Below, piece by piece: positions 17,974 through 25,611 of a DNA stretch of 61,038 nt. Within the stretch, counting starts at the first letter, position 1. Each line of letters opens with the position of its first letter. The notes beneath the pieces are model-generated. The model was given only the letters and a program-made list of their open reading frames with translations. It had not been told where the DNA came from and did not search any database. The stretch is from CAXBCP01 sp963974055 (GTDB lineage Bacteria > Pseudomonadota > Alphaproteobacteria > MPNO01 > UBA830): NCBI GenBank assembly GCA_963974055.1, contig CAXBCP010000027.1, positions 1 to 61,038 on the forward strand, in the 5' to 3' direction. Position numbers and translations under genes: made by a program.

Positions 17974-19374
17974 TCAGAAATGGACCGCCCGGCCGTAGGC
18001 GTCAAGCACCGACTCGTGCATCATTTCCGACAGGGTCGGATGCGGGAACACGGTTTCCATCAGTTCGGCCTCCGTCGTCTCCAGCGTCTTGCCGACCGTA
18101 TAGCCCTGGATCAGTTCCGTGACCTCGGCGCCGATCATGTGCGCGCCCAGCAATTCGCCGGTCTTTGCGTCGAACACGGTCTTGACCATGCCTTCGCTGT
18201 CGCCGAGCGCGATGGCCTTGCCGTTGCCCATGAAAGGAAAACGGCCGACGCGAACCTCATGGCCCGCTTCTTTCGCGGCCGCCTCGGTCATGCCGACGCT
18301 GGCGACCTGCGGGCGGCAATAGGTGCAGCCCGGTATCCGCGACGTATCCAGCGGATGCGTCTTTTCCCCGGCGATTTTCTCGACGCAGATCACGCCTTCA
18401 TGGCTCGCCTTGTGGGCAAGCCAGGGCGGCCCCGCCAGATCGCCGATGGCATAGACGCCGGGCTCGCCGGTTTCCATCCATTCGTTGATGACCACATGGC
18501 CCCGGTCGACCTCGACCCTGGTGTCTTCCAGCCCGATATTCTCGACATTGCCCGTGATGCCGACGGCGAGGATCACGCGGTCGACCGTAATTTCCTCGGT
18601 CTTGCCGTCGCCCATCTCGACCGTCGCGGTCACGTTATCCGCGCCGGTCTTCAACCCGGAAACCTTCGCGCCCGTGTGAATGGTCATGCCCTGCTTTTCG
18701 AACGCCTTGCGGGCCATGGTCGAAATTTCCTCGTCCTCCACCGGCAGGACGCGGTCCATCACTTCGACCACGGTTACATCGGCGCCGAGATCGGAATAGA
18801 AGCTGGCGAACTCGATCCCGATAGCGCCCGATCCGATGACAAGAAGCGATTTCGGCATGGCTTCCGGCACCATGGCTTCGCGATAGGTCCAGATCAGCTT
18901 GCCGTCGGGTTCCAGCCCCGGCAGGGTCCGCGCGCGGGCACCCGTTGCCAGGATAATGTGTTTCGCCGCGATCTCCGACGACTTGCCGTCAGCGTCGGTT
19001 ACAGCGAGCTTCCCTTCGCCGGCAAGCGCGCCGGTTCCCATGATCACATCGACCTTGTTTTTCTTCAGCAGATGACCGACGCCCTGGTTGAGCTGCTTGG
19101 CAACGCCGCGCGACCGTTCGACGATCTTCTTCACGTCGAACGACACTTCGCCGACCGACAGGCCGAACTGTTCGGCATTGTCGATCAGGTGCTTGATCTC
19201 GGACGTGCGCAACAGCGCCTTGGTCGGAATACAGCCCCAGTTCAGACAGATCCCGCCGAGATGCTCGCGTTCCACCACCGCCGCTTTCATCCCGAGCTGC
19301 GCCGCGCGGATCGCCGCGACATAGCCGCCCGGGCCGCCGCCGACCACGATGATGTCGTATTCAGTATCAGCCAA
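17974..19374 (-). CDS. lpdA: Dihydrolipoyl dehydrogenase (E3)
   Basis: FAD disulfide oxidoreductase that reoxidises dihydrolipoamide for the 2-oxoacid dehydrogenases. The 466 residues show the FAD motif VVGGGPGGYVAAIRAAQLG, the redox disulfide C43/C48 in GGICLNWGCIPTKALL, the NAD motif LLVIGSGAIGIEFAS and the C-terminal HPTLSE motif with the active-site His/Glu. The start codon is TTG, supported by GAGAGGA placed 6 nt upstream. In related genomes E3 usually follows pdhC directly; here a 3.1-kb opposite-strand island intervenes, so lpdA must have its own promoter. Confidence 0.97.
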   Translation of the reverse strand: MADTEYDIIVVGGGPGGYVAAIRAAQLGMKAAVVEREHLGGICLNWGCIPTKALLRTSEIKHLIDNAEQFGLSVGEVSFDVKKIVERSRGVAKQLNQGVGHLLKKNKVDVIMGTGALAGEGKLAVTDADGKSSEIAAKHIILATGARARTLPGLEPDGKLIWTYREAMVPEAMPKSLLVIGSGAIGIEFASFYSDLGADVTVVEVMDRVLPVEDEEISTMARKAFEKQGMTIHTGAKVSGLKTGADNVTATVEMGDGKTEEITVDRVILAVGITGNVENIGLEDTRVEVDRGHVVINEWMETGEPGVYAIGDLAGPPWLAHKASHEGVICVEKIAGEKTHPLDTSRIPGCTYCRPQVASVGMTEAAAKEAGHEVRVGRFPFMGNGKAIALGDSEGMVKTVFDAKTGELLGAHMIGAEVTELIQGYTVGKTLETTEAELMETVFPHPTLSEMMHESVLDAYGRAVHF

Positions 19375-19573
19375 TTTGTATCCTCTCGTCCCGGGCGCCG
19401 GTAAAATCAGTCGTCACGTTGTTAATACGGGAAACGGGTCGTAATTTCGAGCGTCCTGTTAACCAATATCCAAAGATTCCTTGTACTCAATCACCGAACC
19501 GCTTTAAAAACCGTTAGGCACCCTGCACGTCGCTAAGTGTCCCGGAATTTCAATCGTTTACGAGACGTCACCT
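19375..19573. promoter_or_regulatory. Divergent regulatory region between lpdA and the exported-protein gene
   Basis: A 199-nt, relatively AT-rich divergent gap. A candidate plus-strand promoter is TTGTTA-N17-TAATTT (19419-19447); a second is TTGTAC-N17-TTAAAA downstream, starting near 19491. The 11-mer CTGTTAACCAA at 19456-19466 is identical to the core of the inverted repeat in front of pdhA (minus strand, 26694-26716). This suggests, but does not prove, that lpdA shares a regulator with pdhABC. No transcript data are available, so promoter positions are inference. Confidence 0.45.
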
Positions 19574-20350
19574 ATGAACAAGTTTAGCACTTTGCTGCTC
19601 GGGTCCTCCGCTCTTACTTTTATTTCCCTGAATGCGGCATCGGCGCTGACGATTTCCGAAGCCACGGATTTCGGCAATACATTTGCGACCCGCACATTGA
19701 TCGACATCACAGGATCCGGCTCCGGGGACGCTTCGGCGTCGGGCCCCTTGTCGTCGGGAGCAGAGTCCTCCGGAGTTGACGCATCCGGGCCGGCGGCGTC
19801 CGGCAGCGTGTTCGGCGGGGCAACCATATTCGGCAACCTGAACAGTACAGCCCTGAGTGCATCCGCGTCCGGCGACGATGCATTCGATTATTTCACGCTG
19901 ACCGGCCTCACGCCCGGCCAAAGCGTCAATATCGACATCAGCCCCGCCCCGGATGCCAGCGGCACCATCAGCTCGAATCCCAGAAGCTTTGCCATAACGC
20001 TTCTGAACAGCGCGGGCGGCGTTCTCAATTTCGAGGGCGACTCGATTCAGGCGGACAGTTCTGCTTCAGGTTCGGTGTCATCCGATAGCGGTAGCAGTTC
20101 CGACTCCGGTCCCGCATTCTCTACAATCTTCGGCCCGAATTTCAGTTTCGACGCAGAAGCGCTGACAAACGGCGAACTCAATTTCAGAATCGAAAGCGGT
20201 GCCTCCTATTTGCAGGATTACAGTGTCGTCGTTTCCGACCCCGGCAGCGCACCGGCGGCTTCGGTCGATGAGCCTTCCTCGATGGCAGGACTGGCGATCG
20301 GTGCAGCAGGGCTCGGGTTTATCGCCGCGCGCCGCCGCCGCCGGAAATAA
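19574..20350 (+). CDS. Exported PEP-CTERM-like protein with PPC-like beta domain
   Basis: A 258-residue secreted protein. Residues 1-24 are a signal peptide ending ASA. Residues 47-80 and 160-180 are Ser/Gly/Ala/Asp-rich low-complexity. Residues 86-222 resemble a pre-peptidase C-terminal (PPC) beta-sandwich (DDAFDYFTLTGLTPGQSVNID, then an ITLLNSAGGVL strand). The C-terminus is a sorting-signal triad: DEPSS (232-236), a hydrophobic helix (237-251) and RRRRRK. It matches PEP-CTERM proteins handled by exosortase except that the usual VPEP reads VDEP. Function is unknown; surface or EPS association is inferred. The exosortase is not in the window, and the ATG lacks a strong Shine-Dalgarno. Confidence 0.75.
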   Translation: MNKFSTLLLGSSALTFISLNAASALTISEATDFGNTFATRTLIDITGSGSGDASASGPLSSGAESSGVDASGPAASGSVFGGATIFGNLNSTALSASASGDDAFDYFTLTGLTPGQSVNIDISPAPDASGTISSNPRSFAITLLNSAGGVLNFEGDSIQADSSASGSVSSDSGSSSDSGPAFSTIFGPNFSFDAEALTNGELNFRIESGASYLQDYSVVVSDPGSAPAASVDEPSSMAGLAIGAAGLGFIAARRRRRK

Positions 20351-20371
20351 GATCCGGGCAGTACCGAACAG

Positions 20372-21715
20372 ATGACCGAGACCCCGGTCACCGGAAAATC
20401 GCGCATTTATGTCGATCTGATCGGCGATCTTTTTCACGCCGGTCACCTGCGTCACCTCGAAAAAGCGGCAGCACTCGGCGAGGTTCTTGTCGTCGGCATC
20501 TTCGATGACGAAACGTCGTCGCGCCTCAGCCATGTGCCTGTTATTCCCATGGACGAACGTGTCGCGATCGTCGCTGCCCTGCGCTGCGTCGATGAAGTCG
20601 TACCGGCCGCCCCGGCAGCCCCCGATCCGGCATTTCTCGACAGATACGATATCGATACGATCTGTCTCACCGACGATTTCGGCGATTCCGGCCGTCAACA
20701 GGCGCTGGCGGCGCTGCTCGATAACGGCGACGGCATTGTGCTGCCCTATGGCGAGGACCGGAGCACCGCCGGCATCATTTCCACGATTACCGGCATCGCC
20801 CCCGCCGCGCCGTCGGCCGATAGCGGAAACAGCGCGATCGTCCACACCGCCAACAACGCCGCAGATGCCGGACAAAACGACGATGTACTGGATGCGGTCG
20901 GCGCGCTTGCCGCAGGATTCTTCGGCCGGTCCTGGCTTCTCAACCGCGAACAGATCGGCACGGCGAACTGGATGTCCCTGCTGCGATGCATGGCAGGCAA
21001 TGCCGTCCAGCGCCAAACCCATGGACAGACCGACCCCCGCTTCGTGCCGGCGCTGGTATCGCTTGCCGAACGATGTTCGCGGCCGGGGGAACGGGTCAAC
21101 CTGATCGGCGACGCCGCCGGGCTCGTCGGGCCGGTCCTGGTTGAAACGGGCCGAAAGGTGACCGTGATCCGGCCCTCTGCCACGATGCCCCTTTCCGGAC
21201 CGACGATACCGCAGGCGCCCTATGAAACGGTTCGATGCGGCTGGCTCGATCTGGCCGATGCCTGCCCGCCGGCGGATACGCTTGTCGTGCTGGATCCCGC
21301 CTGGGCCTGTCTGTTGATTGTCGATCCCGACCTGCTCTTTAACACCACCCTCCGGCTCAAACGCGAACTGCTCCTGTGCATTGATTTCTGGCCCGAAAAC
21401 AGCAGCAGTTTCAAACCGGTCGACAACCGGGGCCTCTTTACGTTTCCCGATACCTACATCCGCAACATGCTCCACGACCGGGGGTTTTTCGATGTCGAAG
21501 ACATCCTGACCACGGTTGACGGCACGCCGTGTCCGGCAAACGCGACCGGATGCAATCGCGTGTCGCGAAACGACATGGTCGAGACCCCTGACAACAAGGA
21601 GGGTTTCATTTATCTCGACGGCGGCGAGGCGCTGCCCGCCGGATCCGGTACCGACGGGAAATACCTGCGCTGGTATCGCGCGTCCAAACAGTCGCTTCGG
21701 GCCGGTCGGCGATGA
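20372..21715 (+). CDS. Cytidylyltransferase-like domain fused to a methyltransferase-like domain
   Basis: A 447-residue two-domain protein. Residues 10-142 look like a glycerol-3-phosphate/ethanolamine-phosphate cytidylyltransferase: DLFHAGHLRHLEKAAALG supplies the HxGH motif (H22, H25), DERVAIVAALRCVDEVV is the next conserved helix, and RSTAGIISTI (130-139) stands in for the RTxGISTT CTP loop. Residues 185-380 have the pattern of a degenerate class I SAM methyltransferase (VNLIGDAAGLVGPVLVETG, then TLVVLDPAWACLL and a late GFFDVEDI strand). The substrate is unknown; CDP activation of a small alcohol phosphate is inferred. It starts 21 nt after the exported-protein gene and overlaps the next gene by 4 nt. 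Confidence 0.65.
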   Translation: MTETPVTGKSRIYVDLIGDLFHAGHLRHLEKAAALGEVLVVGIFDDETSSRLSHVPVIPMDERVAIVAALRCVDEVVPAAPAAPDPAFLDRYDIDTICLTDDFGDSGRQQALAALLDNGDGIVLPYGEDRSTAGIISTITGIAPAAPSADSGNSAIVHTANNAADAGQNDDVLDAVGALAAGFFGRSWLLNREQIGTANWMSLLRCMAGNAVQRQTHGQTDPRFVPALVSLAERCSRPGERVNLIGDAAGLVGPVLVETGRKVTVIRPSATMPLSGPTIPQAPYETVRCGWLDLADACPPADTLVVLDPAWACLLIVDPDLLFNTTLRLKRELLLCIDFWPENSSSFKPVDNRGLFTFPDTYIRNMLHDRGFFDVEDILTTVDGTPCPANATGCNRVSRNDMVETPDNKEGFIYLDGGEALPAGSGTDGKYLRWYRASKQSLRAGRR

Positions 21716-22665
21716 AAGACCCGCTATTCGTCTTTTTCGGGGCCGAGAGCGAATATGTCCTCAACCCGGTATTTCTGGAGATGCGGAACCGGGGCTTTGA
21801 CTGCATCGAACTGCATGCAACGCCCAATTCCTCCATCCTGAACGGACTCAACGACGTCCTGGCGGCACAACGCCCGAAGGTTCTGGTCACATCGGCCCAT
21901 TTCGGCTGGGACGAACGCTATATGATGCATCAGATGGGGGTGCCGGACTGTCCGGCCCTTGTGGACCTGATCGAGCGTATCGAACCGGTATTTGTAGCCT
22001 ACTATCCCCACGACCTGTCCCAGCCGCTGCTCGCGGGAGAAATCGCGAATCTTCCGTCGGTCGATCTGTATCTCGCGCCGTCTGCACGTGAACACATGTT
22101 CGGCGGATTGACCGATATCCGAACGGTGGGCTGGATCAAGACGCCTTCCGACCTGCACGAACCGCAGGACCGATGGGGCCGCGGCCTCTGGCTGACCATG
22201 AGCCTTGAATACATCCTTGTCGAACACGGGACGACGAAGACCCTGGGGCTTATTCACGACTGGCTCCAAAAATGGCTCTGGATCAAATTTCCGCCCTTTC
22301 CGCAATTCGATGAAATCGAGAGCATTCTCAGGGACCGGGGCATCAACATCCTCGACCGGAACATTTATCCGACCGTGGCGGCGCGCCATTTCGACTTCGT
22401 CGTCACCAACGGGGAATCCTCGGTCGTCCGGGAAAGTGCGTTGATGGGCGTGGAGACGTTCATCGTCACCGACATCGGCTTGTTCGGCAGCCGCTCCCGG
22501 CGCAACATGTGGCAGTTCGCCGATCTGGACAATGTCCACATCGTTCCCAATTTCGACAGCATTCCCGAAATTGTCGAAAAACGCCCGCCGGTCATGCAAC
22601 CGTTCGACATGGACGCCACAATCGACGCCATCGTAAACGGCGCCAAGGCAAAACCGGCCGGCTAG
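21712..22665 (+). CDS. Putative GT-B-fold glycosyl/glycerophosphotransferase-like protein
   Basis: A 317-residue soluble protein that I cannot assign to a named family with certainty. The segment FVVTNGESSVVRESALMGVETFIVTDIG (residues 229-256) resembles the donor-binding C-terminal half of GT-B enzymes and CDP-glycerol glycerophosphotransferases, in which a Gly-Ser-Ser-x-x-x-Glu-Ala run contacts the nucleotide. FVAYYPHDLSQPL near residue 94 could be the acceptor side. It overlaps the cytidylyltransferase fusion by 4 nt (ATGA), so the two are co-translated, and an activate-then-transfer pathway is a reasonable inference. It ends 20 nt from the convergent pdhC stop. Confidence 0.55.
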   Translation: MKDPLFVFFGAESEYVLNPVFLEMRNRGFDCIELHATPNSSILNGLNDVLAAQRPKVLVTSAHFGWDERYMMHQMGVPDCPALVDLIERIEPVFVAYYPHDLSQPLLAGEIANLPSVDLYLAPSAREHMFGGLTDIRTVGWIKTPSDLHEPQDRWGRGLWLTMSLEYILVEHGTTKTLGLIHDWLQKWLWIKFPPFPQFDEIESILRDRGINILDRNIYPTVAARHFDFVVTNGESSVVRESALMGVETFIVTDIGLFGSRSRRNMWQFADLDNVHIVPNFDSIPEIVEKRPPVMQPFDMDATIDAIVNGAKAKPAG

Positions 22666-22685
22666 TCGTCCCCGGTTTGTGCCGC

Positions 22686-24173
22686 CTAGAGCAGCATCAG
22701 CGCCGGGTTTTCGATGTAGCGCTTGATGGCGGCCAGCAGTTCCGCCCCGATCGCGCCGTCGACCACGCGGTGATCGACCGACAGGGTGCAACTCATCACC
22801 GTCGCGGGAACGATCTGTCCGTCTTTCACGACCGGGCGCTGTTCGCCCGCGCCGACGGCCAGAATACAGGCCTGCGGCGGATTGATGACCGCGTCGAACT
22901 GTTTCACGCCGAACATCCCCAGATTGGACACCGAGAACGAGCCGCCCTGGTATTCCTCCGGCGCAAGCTTCCCGTCCCGCGCGCGGGTCGCGAGGTCTTT
23001 CGTCTCAGTGGATATCTGTTTGAATCCCTTGCCCTCGGCGCCGCGCACGATCGGGGTGATCAGCCCGCCCGGAATGGCGACGGCCACGGAAATATCCGCC
23101 GTGTGGAACTGGCGCATAACCCCCTCGCCTTCGAAGGCGACGTTCGCGGCAGGGACTTCCATCAGCGCCATCGCACAGGCGCGGATGACGAAATCGTTGA
23201 CCGATATCTTTACATCTTCCTGCGCGGCGTTGAGCGCCTTGCGAATATCCAGAAGTCCATCGATCTCGCAATCCATCGTCAGGTAGAAATGCGGGACCTG
23301 GGTTTTTGATTCCACCATGCGCTGGGCAATGACCTTGCGCATCGTGGACAGCTTGACCAGTTCGGACGTATCGCCCGCCGCAGCCGGGCCTGCTGCCGCC
23401 GGGGCGGCCGTCTTTCCGGTTTCTTCAGCCGCAGCCGGCACACCCTGCGCGATTGCCGCTTCGACATCGCGCTTTACGATCCGACCGTCCGGGCCGGAGC
23501 CCTGAACCGTCGACATGTCGACACCCGACTGCGCCGCCATGCGGCGGGCGAGCGGGCTTGCAAAAATCCGGTTGCCGTCGGCATCGAGCGCGGCAGGAAG
23601 CGCACCGGATGCGGAAATATCCACGGCGCCGCCGCCTGCAGGCTTCGCGCCGCCGGTCATGGCGGCCTCGACATCGGCGCGCACCACCTTGCCATGGGCG
23701 CCGGATCCCTGAACTGCGCCGAGATCGACACCGGACTGTTCCGCGATGCGCCGCGCCAGGGGACTTGCCTTCACGTCGGCAGAAGAAGCGCCGTTGCCGG
23801 TTGCCGGTTCGGGTTCAGGGGCCGCTTCGGAAGCGGTTTCGGATTCTTTTTCGGACCCTTCTTCGGATTCTGCGGCGGGTGCAGGTTTCGCGGCCGGCGT
23901 TTCCGCCTCGTCCGCGGCGGACGCGTCTTCGCCGTCTTCGAGCAGTATCCCGATCGTTTCGTTCACCTGGACCGCTTCGGTTCCTTCGGCAACGAGAATT
24001 TTACCGACGACGCCTTCGTCGATGGATTCGACTTCCATCGTCGCCTTGTCGGTCTCGATTTCCGCGATGACATCGCCGGGATTGACCTTGTCGCCTTCCT
24101 TGACGTGCCACTTGGCAAGATTGCCCTCTGTCATCGTCGGCGACAGCGCCGGCATGAGTATTTTGATGGCCAT
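22686..24173 (-). CDS. pdhC: Pyruvate dehydrogenase E2, dihydrolipoamide acetyltransferase, with two subunit-binding domains
   Basis: Core of the PDH complex, 495 residues. The lipoyl domain is 1-80 (lipoylated K43 in ETDKATMEV), followed by an Ala/Pro/Glu-rich linker. Two peripheral subunit-binding domains follow in tandem, ASPLARRIAEQSGVDL (136-172) and ASPLARRMAAQSGVDM (205-241), separated by a short linker. The catalytic domain is about 270-495, with H468 and D472 in VDHRVVDG. One subunit-binding domain is usual, so the duplication is notable. It follows pdhB by 18 nt. Confidence 0.97.
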   Translation of the reverse strand: MAIKILMPALSPTMTEGNLAKWHVKEGDKVNPGDVIAEIETDKATMEVESIDEGVVGKILVAEGTEAVQVNETIGILLEDGEDASAADEAETPAAKPAPAAESEEGSEKESETASEAAPEPEPATGNGASSADVKASPLARRIAEQSGVDLGAVQGSGAHGKVVRADVEAAMTGGAKPAGGGAVDISASGALPAALDADGNRIFASPLARRMAAQSGVDMSTVQGSGPDGRIVKRDVEAAIAQGVPAAAEETGKTAAPAAAGPAAAGDTSELVKLSTMRKVIAQRMVESKTQVPHFYLTMDCEIDGLLDIRKALNAAQEDVKISVNDFVIRACAMALMEVPAANVAFEGEGVMRQFHTADISVAVAIPGGLITPIVRGAEGKGFKQISTETKDLATRARDGKLAPEEYQGGSFSVSNLGMFGVKQFDAVINPPQACILAVGAGEQRPVVKDGQIVPATVMSCTLSVDHRVVDGAIGAELLAAIKRYIENPALMLL

Positions 24174-24191
24174 GTCTGAGCCCCCGCCCGA

Positions 24192-25592
24192 TCAGTCCGC
24201 GTAGCAGACGGCTTTTGCCGCCTGCACCACGTCGTCGATCTGCGGCAGTGCGAGTTTTTCGAGATTCGCGGCATAGGGCAGCGGCACGTCGACCGCGCAG
24301 ACGCGTTTCAGCGGCGCATCGAGCCAGTCGAACGCTTCTTCCATCATGATGGCGGCGATTTCCGAGCCCATGCCCGCGACCGGCCAGCCTTCTTCGACCG
24401 ATACAATCCGGTTGGTTTTCTTCACCGAGGTCACGATGGTTTCGGTATCCAGCGGGCGCAGGGTCCGCAGGTCGATAACTTCCGCCTCTATTCCCTGCTT
24501 CGCCAGTTCCTCTGCAGCGGCAAGCGCGTGGCCGACCATGATCGAAAACGCGGTGATCGTGACATCGCTGCCTTCACGCACGACCTTCGCCTTGCCGATC
24601 GGCACGGTCCAGTCGGGATCGTCCGGCACCTCGAAGCTCTGACCGTAGAGGATTTCGTTTTCGAGGAAGATCACCGGGTTCGGATCGCGGATCGCCGATT
24701 TGAGCAGCCCTTTCGCATCCGCCGCGGAATACGGCGCCAGGACGTAAAGCCCCGGGATATGGGCATACCAGCTGGCATAGCATTGCGAATGCTGGGCGCC
24801 GACCCGCGCCGCAGCGCCGTTCGGGCCGCGGAACACGGCGGGGCAGCCCATCTGGCCGCCCGACATGTAGTTGGTCTTTGCCGCCGAATTGATCAGGTGG
24901 TCCATCGCCTGCATAGCGAAGTTGAAGGTCATGAATTCGACGATCGGTTTCAGCCCCGCAAAAGCCGCCCCGACGCCAAGGCCGGTAAAGCCGTGCTCGG
25001 TGATCGGCGTGTCGATCACGCGCATCTCGCCGAACTCGTCCAGCAGCCCCTGACTGACCTTGTAGGCGCCCTGATACTGGGCGACTTCCTCGCCCATCAG
25101 GAAGACATTGTCGTCTTTGCGCATTTCCTCGGCCATCGCGTCGCGAAGCGCGTCGCGGACGGTCGTGCTGACGGTTTTGCCTTTGAATTCAGGTTCGGCC
25201 TCGACGGTCTTTGCCGGCGGAGCCGCCTTTACCCCGGTTTCTGCAGGTGCAGACTCCTCTTTTTTCTCGGCCTCGGGGGCCTCCTCTTCCGCATCGGGCG
25301 CCGCCTCGGCTTCCGGCGCGGCGGTATCGCCGATATCGCCGGCGCTTTCGCCTTCTTCAAGCAGAACGCCGATGACCTGGTTCACCTGAACGTTTTCCGA
25401 ACCTTCGGAAATAACGATCTTGCCGAGAACGCCTTCATCGACCGCCTCGACCTCCATCGTCGCCTTGTCGGTTTCGATCTCCGCGATAACATCGCCGGCG
25501 GAAACCTTGTCGCCTTCGTTTTTGTGCCACTTGGCAAGATTGCCTTCCGTCATCGTCGGCGACAGCGCGGGCATGAGAATATTAATGGACAT
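24192..25592 (-). CDS. pdhB: Pyruvate dehydrogenase E1 component, beta subunit, with N-terminal lipoyl domain
   Basis: The 466-residue beta subunit of the thiamine-diphosphate E1 enzyme. Residues 1-80 are a lipoyl domain (K43 in ETDKATMEV) almost identical to that of E2, then an acidic Ala/Glu linker to about 140, then the transketolase-type beta domain (VRDALRDAMAEEMRKDDNVFL; MTFNFAMQAMDHLINSAAK; LRPLDTETI). An E1-beta with its own lipoyl domain is known in several alphaproteobacteria such as Rhizobium and Zymomonas. The gene lies 19 nt after pdhA and 18 nt before pdhC. Confidence 0.97.
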   Translation of the reverse strand: MSINILMPALSPTMTEGNLAKWHKNEGDKVSAGDVIAEIETDKATMEVEAVDEGVLGKIVISEGSENVQVNQVIGVLLEEGESAGDIGDTAAPEAEAAPDAEEEAPEAEKKEESAPAETGVKAAPPAKTVEAEPEFKGKTVSTTVRDALRDAMAEEMRKDDNVFLMGEEVAQYQGAYKVSQGLLDEFGEMRVIDTPITEHGFTGLGVGAAFAGLKPIVEFMTFNFAMQAMDHLINSAAKTNYMSGGQMGCPAVFRGPNGAAARVGAQHSQCYASWYAHIPGLYVLAPYSAADAKGLLKSAIRDPNPVIFLENEILYGQSFEVPDDPDWTVPIGKAKVVREGSDVTITAFSIMVGHALAAAEELAKQGIEAEVIDLRTLRPLDTETIVTSVKKTNRIVSVEEGWPVAGMGSEIAAIMMEEAFDWLDAPLKRVCAVDVPLPYAANLEKLALPQIDDVVQAAKAVCYAD

Positions 25593-25611
25593 TTTCTGTT
25601 CCCTTCCCGTC

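Noticed and set aside
17563..19404. 613-codon plus-strand frame opposite lipA and lpdA
   Set aside because: Antisense to two unambiguous enzymes, His/Arg/Gly-rich, no domain or signal recognisable.
20078..21475. 465-codon minus-strand frame opposite the exported-protein and cytidylyltransferase genes
   Set aside because: The plus-strand frames have a signal peptide, a sorting signal and an HxGH nucleotidyltransferase motif; the minus-strand product has none.
22651..22678. AAACCGG...CCGGTTT inverted repeat between the convergent transferase gene and pdhC as a terminator
   Set aside because: The stem is 7 bp with a 14-nt loop, and there is no U-tract on either side, so it is too weak to call.
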